NCBI GenBank assembly: GCA_021613535.1 | Contig: CP075496.1 | Coordinates: 2,666,001 to 2,730,000, forward strand | Source of the DNA: Adineta vaga | Lineage: Eukaryota; Rotifera | Direction of reading: 5' to 3' | DNA: 64,000 nt | In this document: positions 39,155-51,862 of the stretch, one piece after another | Layout: each line of letters opens with the position of its first letter | How positions within the stretch are numbered: the first letter of the stretch is position 1 | Notes under the pieces: model-generated | The model's input: only the letters and a program-made list of their open reading frames with translations | Databases searched by the model: none | What the model was told of the DNA's origin: nothing | Made by a program: the position numbers and the translations under genes

Positions 39155-39591
39155 TTCTATTTCATTATTCATATTGATAATGACGATGGGATTAATGATA
39201 TATATGTTCAATATAAAGAAAGAGAACATCAAATCAATATTTCGATATGATATATGATACTGACAATCATCGTTTGTATATCGTGCAACATAGACATAGA
39301 TGATGGTAATGATCAAGTAGAAGACAATATTCTTATATATAAGATACGAAAGATAAGATATACAGTATGTAATTCCAAGTAAATATTTACTTGAAGTTGT
39401 TTGTTCGAAATAGCGTAGCATAGAAGATATATATGTATGTATGTATGTTATGGTAAACATATCAAGATGAATATGAAATTATAGAGTGATACATGTTGTT
39501 GTTGTTTTTTCTAATCGAAGAATAGAAAAAAACGACTAAGTCATAGAAAATGAATGAATGAATGAATAAGAGAGAAATTATTACTGATGAT

Positions 39592-39635
39592 AAAATGCAA
39601 ATGTCGTATAGGACTGAAGCCTATCGAATCAGCAT
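39592..39635 (-). repeat. Proximal 28S-end hairpin element (IGS4)
   Basis: 44 bp element, stem ATAGG/CCTAT, loop ACTGAAG. Confidence 0.6.
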
Positions 39636-40049
39636 AACATCGAGCAGAAACTCAGCGGATCGCAATGTGGCGGTTGCTCTCACGTGTACGTTACTCTGTT
39701 ACTGAAGAAAGTCGTTTACAATCGATTCTAGCCATTAGTGTTGTTTCGACTAAAAATGCATCGTTGCAATCACAATCTCATTTCGATTATGACGAGGCAA
39801 CAACACGGTAGCTTCATTCATATGTTCACTTGATCAACAGTTTGAACATATATAAATGTGCTGACGACAACCAATGTGCCAAAAAATCATTGAGTCTAGA
39901 TCGGATTCCAACTTAGAGGCGTTCAGTTGTAAGCCGTCGGATGGTAGCTTCGCATCATTGTCCTTTCGAACAAATACGTAAACCAAATGTCCGAACGTAC
40001 GGTTCCTCTCGTACTAAGTACGATTCCTATATCAATGACAAAATCCAAT

Positions 40050-40102
<53 letters not shown>

Positions 40103-40144
40103 ATTGGTGGGTGAACAATCCAACACTTTGCGAAGTCTGCTTCG

Positions 40145-40182
<38 letters not shown>

Positions 40183-40205
40183 GACGTCGCTATGAACGCT
40201 TGGCC

Positions 40206-40240
<35 letters not shown>

Positions 40241-40623
40241 TCACCTCTTGCAAAAAACTCGTTAAATCAAAAGGATCGATAGGCCCGGATTTCTCCGTCT
40301 GTATTCGTACTGAAAATCTAAATCAAGCTGACTTATGCCCTTTTACTCAATGTGTGGTTTCTGTCCGCACTGAGTCAACTTTTGGACACCTACGTTAACA
40401 TTTGATAGATGTACCGCCCCAGCCAAACTCCCCACCTGTCTCTTTCCTTGAAGCAGATCACGTTGATACAAGTATCGACGTTTGTGTCACTCAAACACTG
40501 GATGTAAAATCCAATCTCTGTATAACCAAGTAAGTAAAGAAACAATGAAAATAATGGTGTTTCATTGACGTGTTGCCACTCCCATCTACGCTACACTTTT
40601 CAAGTCTCTTTACGAAGACAGAT

Positions 40624-40657
<34 letters not shown>

Positions 40658-40664
40658 ATTGAAG

Positions 40665-40706
<42 letters not shown>

Positions 40707-40716
40707 CAGGGACAGT

Positions 40717-40776
<60 letters not shown>

Positions 40777-40778
40777 AG

Positions 40779-40816
<38 letters not shown>

Positions 40817-43017
40817 ATTTGAATTTCTTCACGTTAACATTCAGAGCACTGGGCAGAAATCACTTTGCGTCAACACCAAGTTTTCCGGCCAATCGCAAAG
40901 CTCTGTTTTAATTAGACAGTCGGATTCCCCTAGACGCAGCGAGTTCTAAGTTTGCTATTAAACGATGTCCGAAGTAATACGGCCCGCAAGCGAACCGCAT
41001 ACCGTAGCAAAACGATTCCACAGCAAGACAAGCCACTAGTCCGAACGATCAGACACATTGCTGCATCCGAAAGCTCAGCTCCAATAGCAAGTCTACTGCT
41101 TTATCATCAAGCCCGAACACCCTAGCACTTAGAGCCAATCGTTATCCCGAAGTTGCCGATCGATTTTGCCGACTTCCCTTGTGCTACCTTGTTCTAATTG
41201 ACTAGAGGCTTTTCACCTTGGAGACCTGATGCGGTTTAGAGTACAGATAAGTGCGAAATTGAATATCTCGCTCAAATTTTCAAGGATCACAAATGATGCA
41301 CCGAGGAAGTAGCAAGAACGGCTACTCTTTACCTTCATTTGAACCCTATCTCCAGTTGAACTGATTCCAGGGTCGTCTGATGAAGTAACAAAGAAGAGAA
41401 AACTCTTTCCAGGACCACTTGTGATGTATTTGAGCTTGTTTGTGTTACCACATATGTTTGACACGAAATCAAACAATCTCCGACACTTAGTACAAGAATA
41501 TTAACTTGTTTCCCTTTCGATTTGATGGAATATAAATATGATATGAATATAGATATTCCTCGTTCGGAACCCTCTTTCGAGCGCATCTTAGGACTGACTG
41601 ACCCATGTCCAATAGCTGTTCACATGGAACCTTTCTCCACGTCAGTCTTCAAAGTTCTCATTTGAATAGTTGCTACTACCACTAAGATCTGTACATATGA
41701 CTGCTCAAGCCACACTCACGTGTTAGCCTTCGACGCAACCATATCAACCGTCCTACTTGTTACGACATGATGTCCGTTAATGGCTTGTTGTATCGTAACA
41801 GTCAAGTATAAGAGGCTCGCTCGAGCGCCATCCATTTTTAGGACTAGTCGATTCGGCAGGTGAGTTGTTACACACTCCTTAACGGATTCCGACTTCCATG
41901 GCCACCGTCCTGCTGTCTATATCGACCAACACCTTTTATGGTATCTGATGAGCGAGACCATCTGGCTCTTTATCTTGACGTTTTGTGCATCCAACAGCGC
42001 CAGTTCTGCTTACCAAAAATGGCCCACTTGGCACTCACATTCGCTGTTCATTCTCAATGAAGTAGAAAAATGAACTTCATACCCATTTAAAGTTTGTCAA
42101 TAGGTTGAGCGTATTTTACGCCCAATGCCTCTAAACATTCGCTTTACCGGATATAACTGTGAAAATTGAATGCCAGCTATCCTGAGGGAAACTTCGGACG
42201 GAACCAGCTACTAGATGGTTCGATTAGTCTTTCGCCCCTTAACGCATGTTTGACGATCGATTTGCACGTCAGAACCGCTACGAACTTCCACCAGGGTTTC
42301 CCCTGGCTTCATTCTACACACGTTAAGTTCACCATCTTTCGGGTCTCATTGCATATACTCTTACTAAGCTCTTTGCCAGCGGCAATAGAACCTGTCAGTG
42401 TTGCGTTCATTGTCATGATTTGCACCAGATGACAGAAATCACACTTCAAACATTGCAAGAATGTTCTTTACTTTCATTACGAGCAAGGCTTTTCATACAG
42501 CCGAACTCTTGCACATGCAGTGAACTCCTTAGACCGTGTTTAAGACGGGTCGAATAACTCGGCATTCAAAACTCCTGTTGACTTGCCGATTTCATTGACA
42601 GCCACAAAACATTAGGCATTGACAATGAATAAAACTAATATTGTTTAGATATTAGTTACTCATGTAACACAAACAATGCTCATGGCGTGCCGTACTCGAA
42701 AGTACTGAAATCAAAGAACACGTCAGTTTACCTATAACGCCAAGTCGAATTTGTTATTTATGCAAGTCATATTTTTAACACGACTAAAAGTCGCTACCAA
42801 AATAGACTGATTCGACTAGCTGTAATGTTATAGATCCAGGTTCAGTTAATACTTTGAAAATGCATCCGATTCTAGGCAAGAACATATCAATGGACTGTTG
42901 AAGTTCCAAATCAACATGTATTACCATCATATAGAAATCGAATTGAATCCAAAGTAATCTGATGAATGCGGCCATTCGTTTTCTTCTGTACGGTTTTACG
43001 TACTATTTAACTCTCTC

Positions 43018-43068
<51 letters not shown>

Positions 43069-43406
43069 GTTATAATATTTAGCTTTGGAACAAGTTTACG
43101 TCCCACGTTGGCGTAGCAATCTCAAACTACGCTACTCGAAAGGTAGACAATGTACGGCACAGAACTATTCGTGATTATAGGACTAGCACCTTCTATGGTT
43201 AAAGCCCTGATCAAAGGAACTCACACGAACAGGCACCATACAGTAGTTACCCCAAATGCTACAATGCATGTCAGAAGTAAATCTAACACGCTTCAGCAAT
43301 GAGCTTTTGCCGGTTCATTCGCCATTACTAAGGCAATCTCAGTTGATTTCTTTTCCTTTGCTTATTAATATGCTTAAGTTCAGCAAGTATTCTAATTTGA
43401 CTTCAG
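39634..43406 (-). rRNA. 28S rRNA (gene E, uninterrupted)
   Basis: 3773 bp. Private differences: two extra bases near 40485 (GTTTGTGTCACTC) and one missing C near 42541. Altered R2-site bases at 40777-40778. No insertion. Confidence 0.96.
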
Positions 43407-43702
43407 CTTGAAATGTGAAATAAATGGATAAGTATATATTACACACATATTTATGTTACAAGGTCATTCGATTGCATGTTGATTATCAGTAACATGGATA
43501 TGATAAAGATTTCTCATGTTATGACAGTTCACACAATAAAATTCATTTGTGTATGTGTATAACTCCGTTTTATACGTATACAACATTATATAGAAATCTA
43601 TATAATGATATATGTTATATATGTCTTGCAAGCTAGATAAAGTAATATTATCGAACTTGCCAGCAATTCATTTAGAAAATAAATGAATTTGATGTTATGT
43701 AA

Positions 43703-43857
43703 ACAAGACTGAAGCAAATTTAGCCTCGACTAATGTCTTGGCTGCTAGATGCGTTCGAGTTATTCATGCTCAATGTGTCCTGCAATTCGCATTGCTTTCT
43801 CGCACTTTGCTGCGCTCTTCATCGAATAACGAGCCGAGTGATCCACCGTACAGAATT
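43703..43857 (-). rRNA. 5.8S rRNA (gene E)
   Basis: Same as gene A. Confidence 0.95.
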
Positions 43858-44077
43858 ATTTTTTTTTGTTTCTGTATATGTATACAATTCGATTCATATT
43901 CAATGACAAACAACAATGATTTGTTGAATGGAAAAGTTTGAAACAAGTCACAGTTTTGAATATACTATGACTTGTTAGTTACATAATGGTGCGACACAAT
44001 CATCACACATGTAATATGTATGATGATCGTGCGAAGTTAGAAGTTTTGTTTATGATTGGAAATCAATCATAGAACGG

Positions 44078-44223
44078 TAATGATCCATACGCAGGTTCAC
44101 CTACGAATACCTTGTTACGACTTTTACTTCCTCTAAATGATCCAGTTTGAGCATCTTTTCGATAAAAACCGAACGACCCGAGAGCCGCTCGGAAAACCAA
44201 GCCGAAGATCTCACTAAAACATT

Positions 44224-44258
<35 letters not shown>

Positions 44259-45892
44259 ACAGGGACATAATCAGCACATTCTGATGAAATAGTGCTTACT
44301 AGGAATTCCTCGTTGACGGAGAAATAAATTGCAAGCTCCGATCCCAGTCACGAAGAGAATTTCATGGTTACCCACTTCTGTCGAAGTAGGAAGAAACATT
44401 CTGAACTCTCCAGTGTAGCGCGCGTGCAGCCTCGGACATCTAAGGGCATCACAGACCTGTTATTGCTCCATTTCGTGTGGCTTAAAAAGTGCCACTTATC
44501 CTGCTAAGAAGTCTTGAAAAGTCCCTTCGAACTTTAGACTATTTAGTAAGCCGGAGTCTCGTTCGTTATCGAAATTAATCAGACAAATCGCTCCACGAAC
44601 TACGAACGACCATGCACCACCACCCACCTAATCAAGAAAGAGCTCTCAATCTGTCAATCCTAAAAGTGTCCTGGCCGAGTAAGGTTTCCCGTGTTGAGTC
44701 AAATTAGGCCACAGGCTCCACTTCTTGTGTGTCCTTCCGTCAATTCTTTTAAGTTTCAGCTTTGCAACCATACTTCCCCCGGAACCTAAAAACTTAGATT
44801 TCTCGAGATCCGCCAGATGAGTCATATAAATAACCGCATCTAAAAGACAGTTGGCAACGTTTATGGTTTGAACTAGGACGGTATCTAATCGTCTTCGAAC
44901 CTCAAACTTTCGTTCTTGATTAATGAAAACATTCTTGGCGAACGCCTTCGCTGCTGTTCGTCCTGTGGCGATCCAAGAATTTCACCTCTCACACCACAGT
45001 ACGTACGCCCCCTCTGATCCTATTAATCATTATCTCAATTTCTAAAACCAACGAAATAAAATCGAGATCTTATTTCATTATTCCATGCAATATATATAGG
45101 CGAAAGCCTGCTTTTAGCACTCTAATTTTCTCAAAGTAAACGTTCTGGCAACTGACGACAATCGATAAAGATCATCGCCAGCCGTCCAGCAAATGAGGAT
45201 CTGTTAACCAACATGGCCAGTTAGACCAGCTAGCAACAAATACCCGAAATTCAACTACGAGCTTTTTAAACACAGCAACTTTAGTTTTCCTTATTGGAGC
45301 TGGAATTACCGCGGCTGCTGGCACCAGACTTGCCCTCCAATTGTTAATCGATAACCTGTTTACAGTGTTCCCATTCCGATTGTCAGCCTAAATAAGACTA
45401 ACATCGTTATTTCTCTTCACTACCTCCTCGTTTTGAGAGTGGGTAATTTGCGCGCCTGCTGCCTTCCTTGGAAGTGGTCGCCGTTTCTCAGGCGGCCTCT
45501 CCAGAACCAAACCCTGATTCTCTGTACTCGTTACAACCACGGTAGACATATAATGTACCGTCTAAAGTTGATAAGTCAGACACTTGAAAGATATGTCGTC
45601 GACACAAAGGTCATACGATCAACACAAAGTTATTTAGAGTCACCAACAAACAGTTCCGGTTAAAGAACTAGAAGGTTTTGATCTAATAAAAGCATTCCGA
45701 TATTACTACCGGAATTGTCGCATGTATTAGCCCAGGCTTTTCCTCGGTTATTCCATTTAGAATTTATGATCAAAGAAAGTTATAGCTGATGTAATGAGCC
45801 GTACGCAGTTTCACCTTAAACCAGTTCATACTTAGACATGCATGGCTTAATCTTCAAGACAAAGGAAAGCCACCGACAAGATCAATCGGAAA
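44078..45892 (-). rRNA. 18S rRNA (gene E, small indels)
   Basis: 1815 nt. It differs from genes A-D by two inserted bases near 44322-44326 (GAGAAATAAATTGC against GAGAATAATTGC) and one fewer C in the C-run near 45008. Such indels in an 18S could mark a decaying copy or consensus error. Confidence 0.93.
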
Positions 45893-46477
45893 GCTTCGTT
45901 ATATATATATGCATATACAAGAAGATATGTATATGCTTTTTTTCACAACAAGTCAAATGAAATCACTTCATTATGACCAGTGTTTATAATATAAATATTA
46001 CATTTATATTCGTTGTTTCATCGAGACGAAACAAAACCAACCCACATCATAGGAATAAATTCATTCCTGTTTTTAATGCAACTCATTTACAAGCATTCAA
46101 GCCCAAACTATCAACATATGACCAATTATTGAAAACTGATCAACAAGATGTTAGTTTATATATGTGTGTGCGTAAGTTGAAACATTTTCAACCGCATTCA
46201 CTTCTTTGCCATTCGTGATGCATTTTGTTTGCAATTAGTTCGTTTTTTTATATGATATTTGTATATGATCATGTGAAAAGTTGACGAAGCAGCTTCGACA
46301 AACTTTTTTTTTCATCATATACAATTTATTTCATACTGCTAAACAACTGTATCAACACAGTCATACTAGCCGAACAATCGCTTCATCACAACATCATCCT
46401 CGAGAAACTAGACCATTCTTGTGTCAGTCGAATCTGTACAAAAATTGTTATATCGGAATCGCGTACTACGAGTTTGC

Positions 46478-46694
46478 TTCATATATAACTGAGGAATACG
46501 TCAATCCATCTGCTTATTCGTTTTTTCATTCACCTACGTCGTTGTATTAACTCCATATGTAATACGAAGTAGACTCAATAGATTTGCCGAATCCATTTTC
46601 TATTCAGCTATTTTATTGTAGCAACTTCATATATAATATGAGCTCGAGTTAATCTATTTGCTTGATCATCGTCGTGTCTTCGCGTATTTCTTTT

Positions 46695-46730
<36 letters not shown>

Positions 46731-47369
46731 TCAACTATATACTATATACTACGACTTGGCGACCGATTCGCTTATTCGTCTTCACACCCTTGTATATTTC
46801 TTTTCTTTCCTGTATACTGTACTATTCTATATTATATATGAAGAGTGGTCAATCGCTTTGCTTATTCGTCTTTGCATTTTTACCTATTTCTTTTCCTTTT
46901 CTTTAACCTCATATTATATATGAAATCCAGTCACTCCATTTGCTTACTCATACTTTTGGATTCAGTTATTTCTCTTACTTACTCTTCATCTTCATACGTA
47001 AAATCAAGTGAAATCAATCCATTTGCTAATTCATTGTCTTCAAATCATGTATTTCGTTTACGCGTTTTGCAACTTCATACTATATATGAAATCAACTACA
47101 TCTATTAACTTACTCGTTTTCTTGTATTCAGCTAAAACTTTGGTTTTCTCTTCAATTTCATATCATATATAAAATCCAGTCAGTCGATTTACTTATTGAA
47201 TCTTTCGTATTCAGCTACATCTTCTCTCTCTGTTATCTTCATATAAAATATCAAATCGAGTCAATTCATTTGTCTCTTCATTTTCCTACATTTTTCTATT
47301 CTTTTTTTCCTCTGTCAATCAACATTATATCGAATATAAAAAAGTGAAGTAATTTATTTGCTAAATCGG
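46478..47369 (-). repeat. IGS5 degenerate ~80 bp tandem repeats
   Basis: Same block as the other spacers, longest TTTC tract. Confidence 0.7.
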
Positions 47370-49512
47370 TTTTCATCAATAAGCTAATTGATTTGTTTCA
47401 ATTGTATACTTTGGATGAAATGATGTATCTTATTATGTCAGAGTAAGTATATGTATCTAGATTTCATACATATGACAGATAATAGAAGTCGTTCTCTTCT
47501 TCTCGTTAAATAAGCCAAAAAAAAAGAAATAGTCACACAGTCAAGCATTGATTTGTTTTTCGAAATTTTACTTTTATTTTTTCGCACATCATATGTCTAT
47601 TTTGATCTTCTTTCATTTGCAATTTATATAAATTCTGAAAGTAAGTAAAGTTATTTTCTTAACGTTCTCTCATTCATCGATTCATTTTATTCTTCGTTTC
47701 ATTTATTTTGATTCTAATTTTCAAATAGATAATACAATGAAACAAATCGATATCAAATCATTCGTTTTATTCTATTGCTGGTTATAGATGTCATTCGATG
47801 AAATATTCTTATTTCATTCGATCGAGAAATGAATAAAATAATCGAATCGAATCGAATTTTCTTCATTCAATTCAATTCACTTTCTTTAGTTTTTTTTCTT
47901 ATTCACTTTCATTATATTTCTTTTCTTTTCACATATTCATTTGAAATATTTTATACTTCTATGTTTATCATCATACAATCGAGAAAATCTCTCTCCTATT
48001 CTGATTTCATGATTTCATACATTCTCCAGATGATTACATATATATGAATAAAGTAGAACTATCGTATTTGTTAACTTGATTTCTTCTATAATATCAATCA
48101 TAAAATTAGCATCTTTATGAGAAAAGATATGTTTCTCCATAAATCTTCATGGATTTGGTATTCAAGCATATTTTTTCCTTATTAATTTTATAAATATATA
48201 TGACATTTCAATTTTGACATTTGTTTTATTTTCGTTTTCTATATCATATTCAATCAAAGATAATATATTCGTCATACACATTTAGCTGTTATATTCAATT
48301 GATATAGGTAATTTTAACAAAAATTTTAACATTCGATCTTCATTCTCATCATTTATCTACATGTATTTAGATCCTTATTTCATTTTACATGCTTGGGAAA
48401 ATTCAAAATGACATTTATTCATATGTGTATAGTTTACGAATCGAATTCCCTTCAAATGTTGAATATTTGTTGATTTTGAGAAAATATAAACTTTTCATAT
48501 TCATTCATACAAGATACTATTGCTATACAATATGAAAGTTATTGAAAACGATTTTATATTGAGCAAGAATCGATCAAGATGACACAACAGATCGATATTT
48601 ATATCGTAGAAATGTATAGAATGAGAATGAAAAGTTTCAACATATTTATTGGATGGATATGTTATCGTGAACAAAATGTTACTTAATTTAGACGAAATTG
48701 TATGAAAATGACGTTGAAACATGTATAATTTAATTTTGGTTTTTCTATTTCATATCCTATGAATAGGAATTAATATAATCGAAAGTTACATGTCAACAAT
48801 GTGTATAAGCGTAAGGAGAAGAGAATTTTTAAATGATCTACTATCTATTTGTATGTACCCTCAAGTAAACATCGAAAATCATTTGAATTCTTAGATACAA
48901 GATGTATGTTTTTTATTTTTTGTTTGAAGATATCTATATTCATCTATGTTGTTAAATTAATAACAAGAGTAAATGAATTCAAGAATAGAATGAACATCAA
49001 ACAGAAATGATATATCTGTTAGTAATGATGATTTCATATCATATGTATTTCATAATATGACATGTGTCTATGATTTTGATTCATATGTACTGCATATCTA
49101 CATCTAGGTTGTTTGTATATTGTCGTCATATGTAATCAAGATGATTTTTTCATTGTTAGATTTAATAAATAAAATGAAAAACGTAGAGAAACTGATTTTT
49201 TAACATCTTAAGAAAAGAAGACATGAAAATGAACTAAGTTTCCAATGTGTTATTTTACTGAATGTAATTAAACAAAAGACATGATATACTTACTAGTTCG
49301 CGTTGTAGTCTTTTTCTTCTTACAATTTATTCATATAATATTAGTTCATTTGGATATTATTCATACATAGAATAAAATATCAAATAGCTTTGAATAAAAA
49401 GATTCTTTCCCTTTTCTGTACATTATGTACGTGTTGGTATTGACAATGCGATACTTATATTATTTCGTTTGTAGTTTCTATAAGGAACCATATTCATGAA
49501 ATTGTGAAATGT

Positions 49513-49560
49513 AAAATGCAAATGTCGTATGTATAGAACTGAAGTCTATCGAATCAGCAT
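49513..49560 (-). repeat. Distal 28S-end hairpin element (IGS5), conserved inside diverged DNA
   Basis: The 48 bp element with stem ATAGA/TCTAT and loop ACTGAAG is retained with one or two changes outside the hairpin, although the flanking kilobase is strongly diverged. This suggests constraint. Confidence 0.6.
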
Positions 49561-50038
49561 TTCTATTTCATTATTTATATTGAATAATGATGACATCAAT
49601 ATATATATTTATATATATATCTATTATATATGTTCATATGAAGAAAGAACATCAAATTCAACAATGTTTTCGATACGATGTTCACAATCCAGTATGTAGT
49701 ATATCATGCAACATATATAGATTGATGATAATGATCAAGAAGAAATATACATATATATGTATATATAAGACATGAAAGACAACGAAGATAAGAATATATA
49801 TATATATATAATTCCAGTGAATATTCTACTTGTAGCTTTTGTTTTGTTCGAAATAGAGTAACATAGAAGATATATGTATGTATGTATGTGATGGAACATA
49901 TATCAAGTCAATATGAAATTATAGAGTTGATACTTGTTTGTTTTTTTTCTAATCGAAAAATAGAAAAAAACGACTAAGTCATAGAAAATGAATGAATGAA
50001 TGAATGAAATGAATAAGAGAGAAATTATTACTGATGAT

Positions 50039-50082
50039 AAAATGCAAATGTCGTATAGGACTGAAGCCTATCGAATCAGCAT
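50039..50082 (-). repeat. Proximal 28S-end hairpin element (IGS5)
   Basis: 44 bp element, stem ATAGG/CCTAT, loop ACTGAAG. Confidence 0.6.
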
Positions 50083-50497
50083 AACATCGAGCAGAAAACT
50101 CAGCGGATCGCAATGTGGCGGTTGCTCTCACGTGTACGTTACTCTGTTACTGAAGAAAGTCGTTTACAATCGATTCTAGCCATTAGTGTTGTTTCGACTA
50201 AAAATGCATCGTTGCAATCACAATCTCATTTCGATTATGACGAGGCAACAATACGGTAGCTTCATTCATATGTTCACTTGATCAACAGTTTGAACATATA
50301 TAAATGTGCTGACGACAACCAATGTGCCAAAAAATCATTGAGTCTAGATCGGATTCCAACTTAGAGGCGTTCAGTTGTAAGCCGTCGGATGGTAGCTTCG
50401 CATCATTGTCCTTTCGAACAAATACGTAAACCAAATGTCCGAACGTACGGTTCCTCTCGTACTAAGTACGATTCCTATATCAATGACAAAATCCAAT

Positions 50498-50550
<53 letters not shown>

Positions 50551-50592
50551 ATTGGTGGGTGAACAATCCAACACTTTGCGAAGTCTGCTTCG

Positions 50593-50630
<38 letters not shown>

Positions 50631-50653
50631 GACGTCGCTATGAACGCTTGGCC

Positions 50654-50688
<35 letters not shown>

Positions 50689-51071
50689 TCACCTCTTGCA
50701 AAAAACTCGTTAAATCAAAAGGATCGATAGGCCCGGATTTCTCCGTCTGTATTCGTACTGAAAATCTAAATCAAGCTGACTTATGCCCTTTTACTCAATG
50801 TGTGGTTTCTGTCCGCACTGAGTCAACTTTTGGACACCTACGTTAACATTTGATAGATGTACCGCCCCAGCCAAACTCCCCACCTGTCTCTCTTTCCTTG
50901 AAGCAGATCACGTTGATACAAGTATCGACGTTTGTCACTCAAACACTGGATGTAAAATCCAATCTCTGTATAACCAAGTAAGTAAAGAAACAATGAAAAT
51001 AATGGTGTTTCATTGACGTGTTGCCACTCCCATCTACGCTACACTTTTCAAGTCTCTTTACGAAGACAGAT

Positions 51072-51105
<34 letters not shown>

Positions 51106-51112
51106 ATTGAAG

Positions 51113-51154
<42 letters not shown>

Positions 51155-51164
51155 CAGGGACAGT

Positions 51165-51183
<19 letters not shown>

Positions 51184-51196
<13 letters not shown>
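51184..51196 (-). repeat. Target-site duplication, 3' side (gene F)
   Basis: TCATGCGCGTCAC, identical to that in gene C. Confidence 0.9.
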
Positions 51197-51197
<1 letters not shown>

Positions 51198-51361
51198 TCT
51201 TGTGCTACGGCTCTGTCGCCAGAGCCGTTTTTGGACATCCACTGGTTTGACCCAGTGGTGTGGGAGGATCGCTCCCTACAGTCAATGTACCAAGGCAATA
51301 ATGCCCGGCGGTACAAGGGTCCTAGATGCCGACCATGTCAGAGCATGGTCGGTTTTTTGTA
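51197..51361 (-). other. Five-hairpin 3' cassette (element copy 2)
   Basis: Same five hairpins, at 51207-51228, 51239-51258, 51262-51276, 51286-51315 and 51329-51352. Identical to copy 1; divergence begins immediately outside, at a one-base difference in an A-run. Confidence 0.75.
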
Positions 51362-51708
51362 AATAACAGCCTGATCGAGTGTGAGTTTTTCTCGAACGAC
51401 TTAAGGCAATCGGGTTAAATGAATAGTTTCGAACCTCAATCACCTGCTCCCCGCGTGCACGCTTAGGTACAATCACGTCACAGTACCCTCTCTGTTATTC
51501 TGTCACTGCCCCTGCAGAGCAGGAGCGCCTTTCACTTGAATTCAGTCCTTTGTTCGCCTACCATGGTAGTGGCTTATTCGGACTGGTTGAACATGCAGCA
51601 CAGAATGCTACCCAAAATTAAAATCACCCGAAAATTTTTGTCGAGCAGCTCTACTTTAGGGTTAGTGTGGACTGTTAGACCTTAGGCGGGATAGACTAAA
51701 ATCGAATC

Positions 51709-51781
51709 GCAGATATTTCGTCAGGTTGAGCCGAGACTCAACCCTGCCAGGGCCACCACGCGGAGGAATCTGCTTAGCCCC
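51709..51781 (-). ncRNA. HDV-like self-cleaving ribozyme (element copy 2)
   Basis: All 73 positions match copy 1 (P1, P2, L3/P1.1, P4, catalytic C). The two copies diverge at the base directly beyond the 3' strand of P2, i.e. at the predicted ribozyme boundary. Confidence 0.82.

Positions 51782-51794
<13 letters not shown>
51782..51794 (-). repeat. Target-site duplication, 5' side (gene F)
   Basis: TCATGCGCGTCAC abutting the ribozyme 5' end. Confidence 0.9.
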
Positions 51795-51822
<28 letters not shown>

Positions 51823-51824
51823 AG

Positions 51825-51862
<38 letters not shown>

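Larger units (their letters stand above)
35462..39633 (-). other. Intergenic spacer 4
   Basis: 4172 bp, near-identical to IGS3 apart from the TTTC tract and a few bases after it (GGCGACACCGATT where others read GGCGACCGATT). No gene-like content seen. Confidence 0.85.
45893..50080 (-). other. Intergenic spacer 5 (with diverged segment)
   Basis: 4188 bp. The 18S-proximal 3 kb is of the main type with the longest TTTC tract (about 46686-46731). From about 48910 to 49960 the sequence diverges sharply from IGS2-4 by many indels and substitutions, including extra TA-rich runs near 49600-49640 and 49795-49812. It then returns to near-identity at the 28S 3' end. No gene seen. Confidence 0.85.
51197..51781 (-). 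mobile_element. Short non-autonomous 28S-specific retroelement, copy 2
   Basis: 585 bp at the same site and orientation as copy 1. The terminal blocks (51197-51361 and 51709-51781) are identical to copy 1, while the middle (about 51361-51708) differs by at least ten indels. Copy 2 is mostly longer, with AT-rich additions such as AAAATTAAAATC and AAAATTTTTG. No coding region. Both copies are full length, unlike the 5'-truncated products common for non-LTR elements. Confidence 0.85.
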
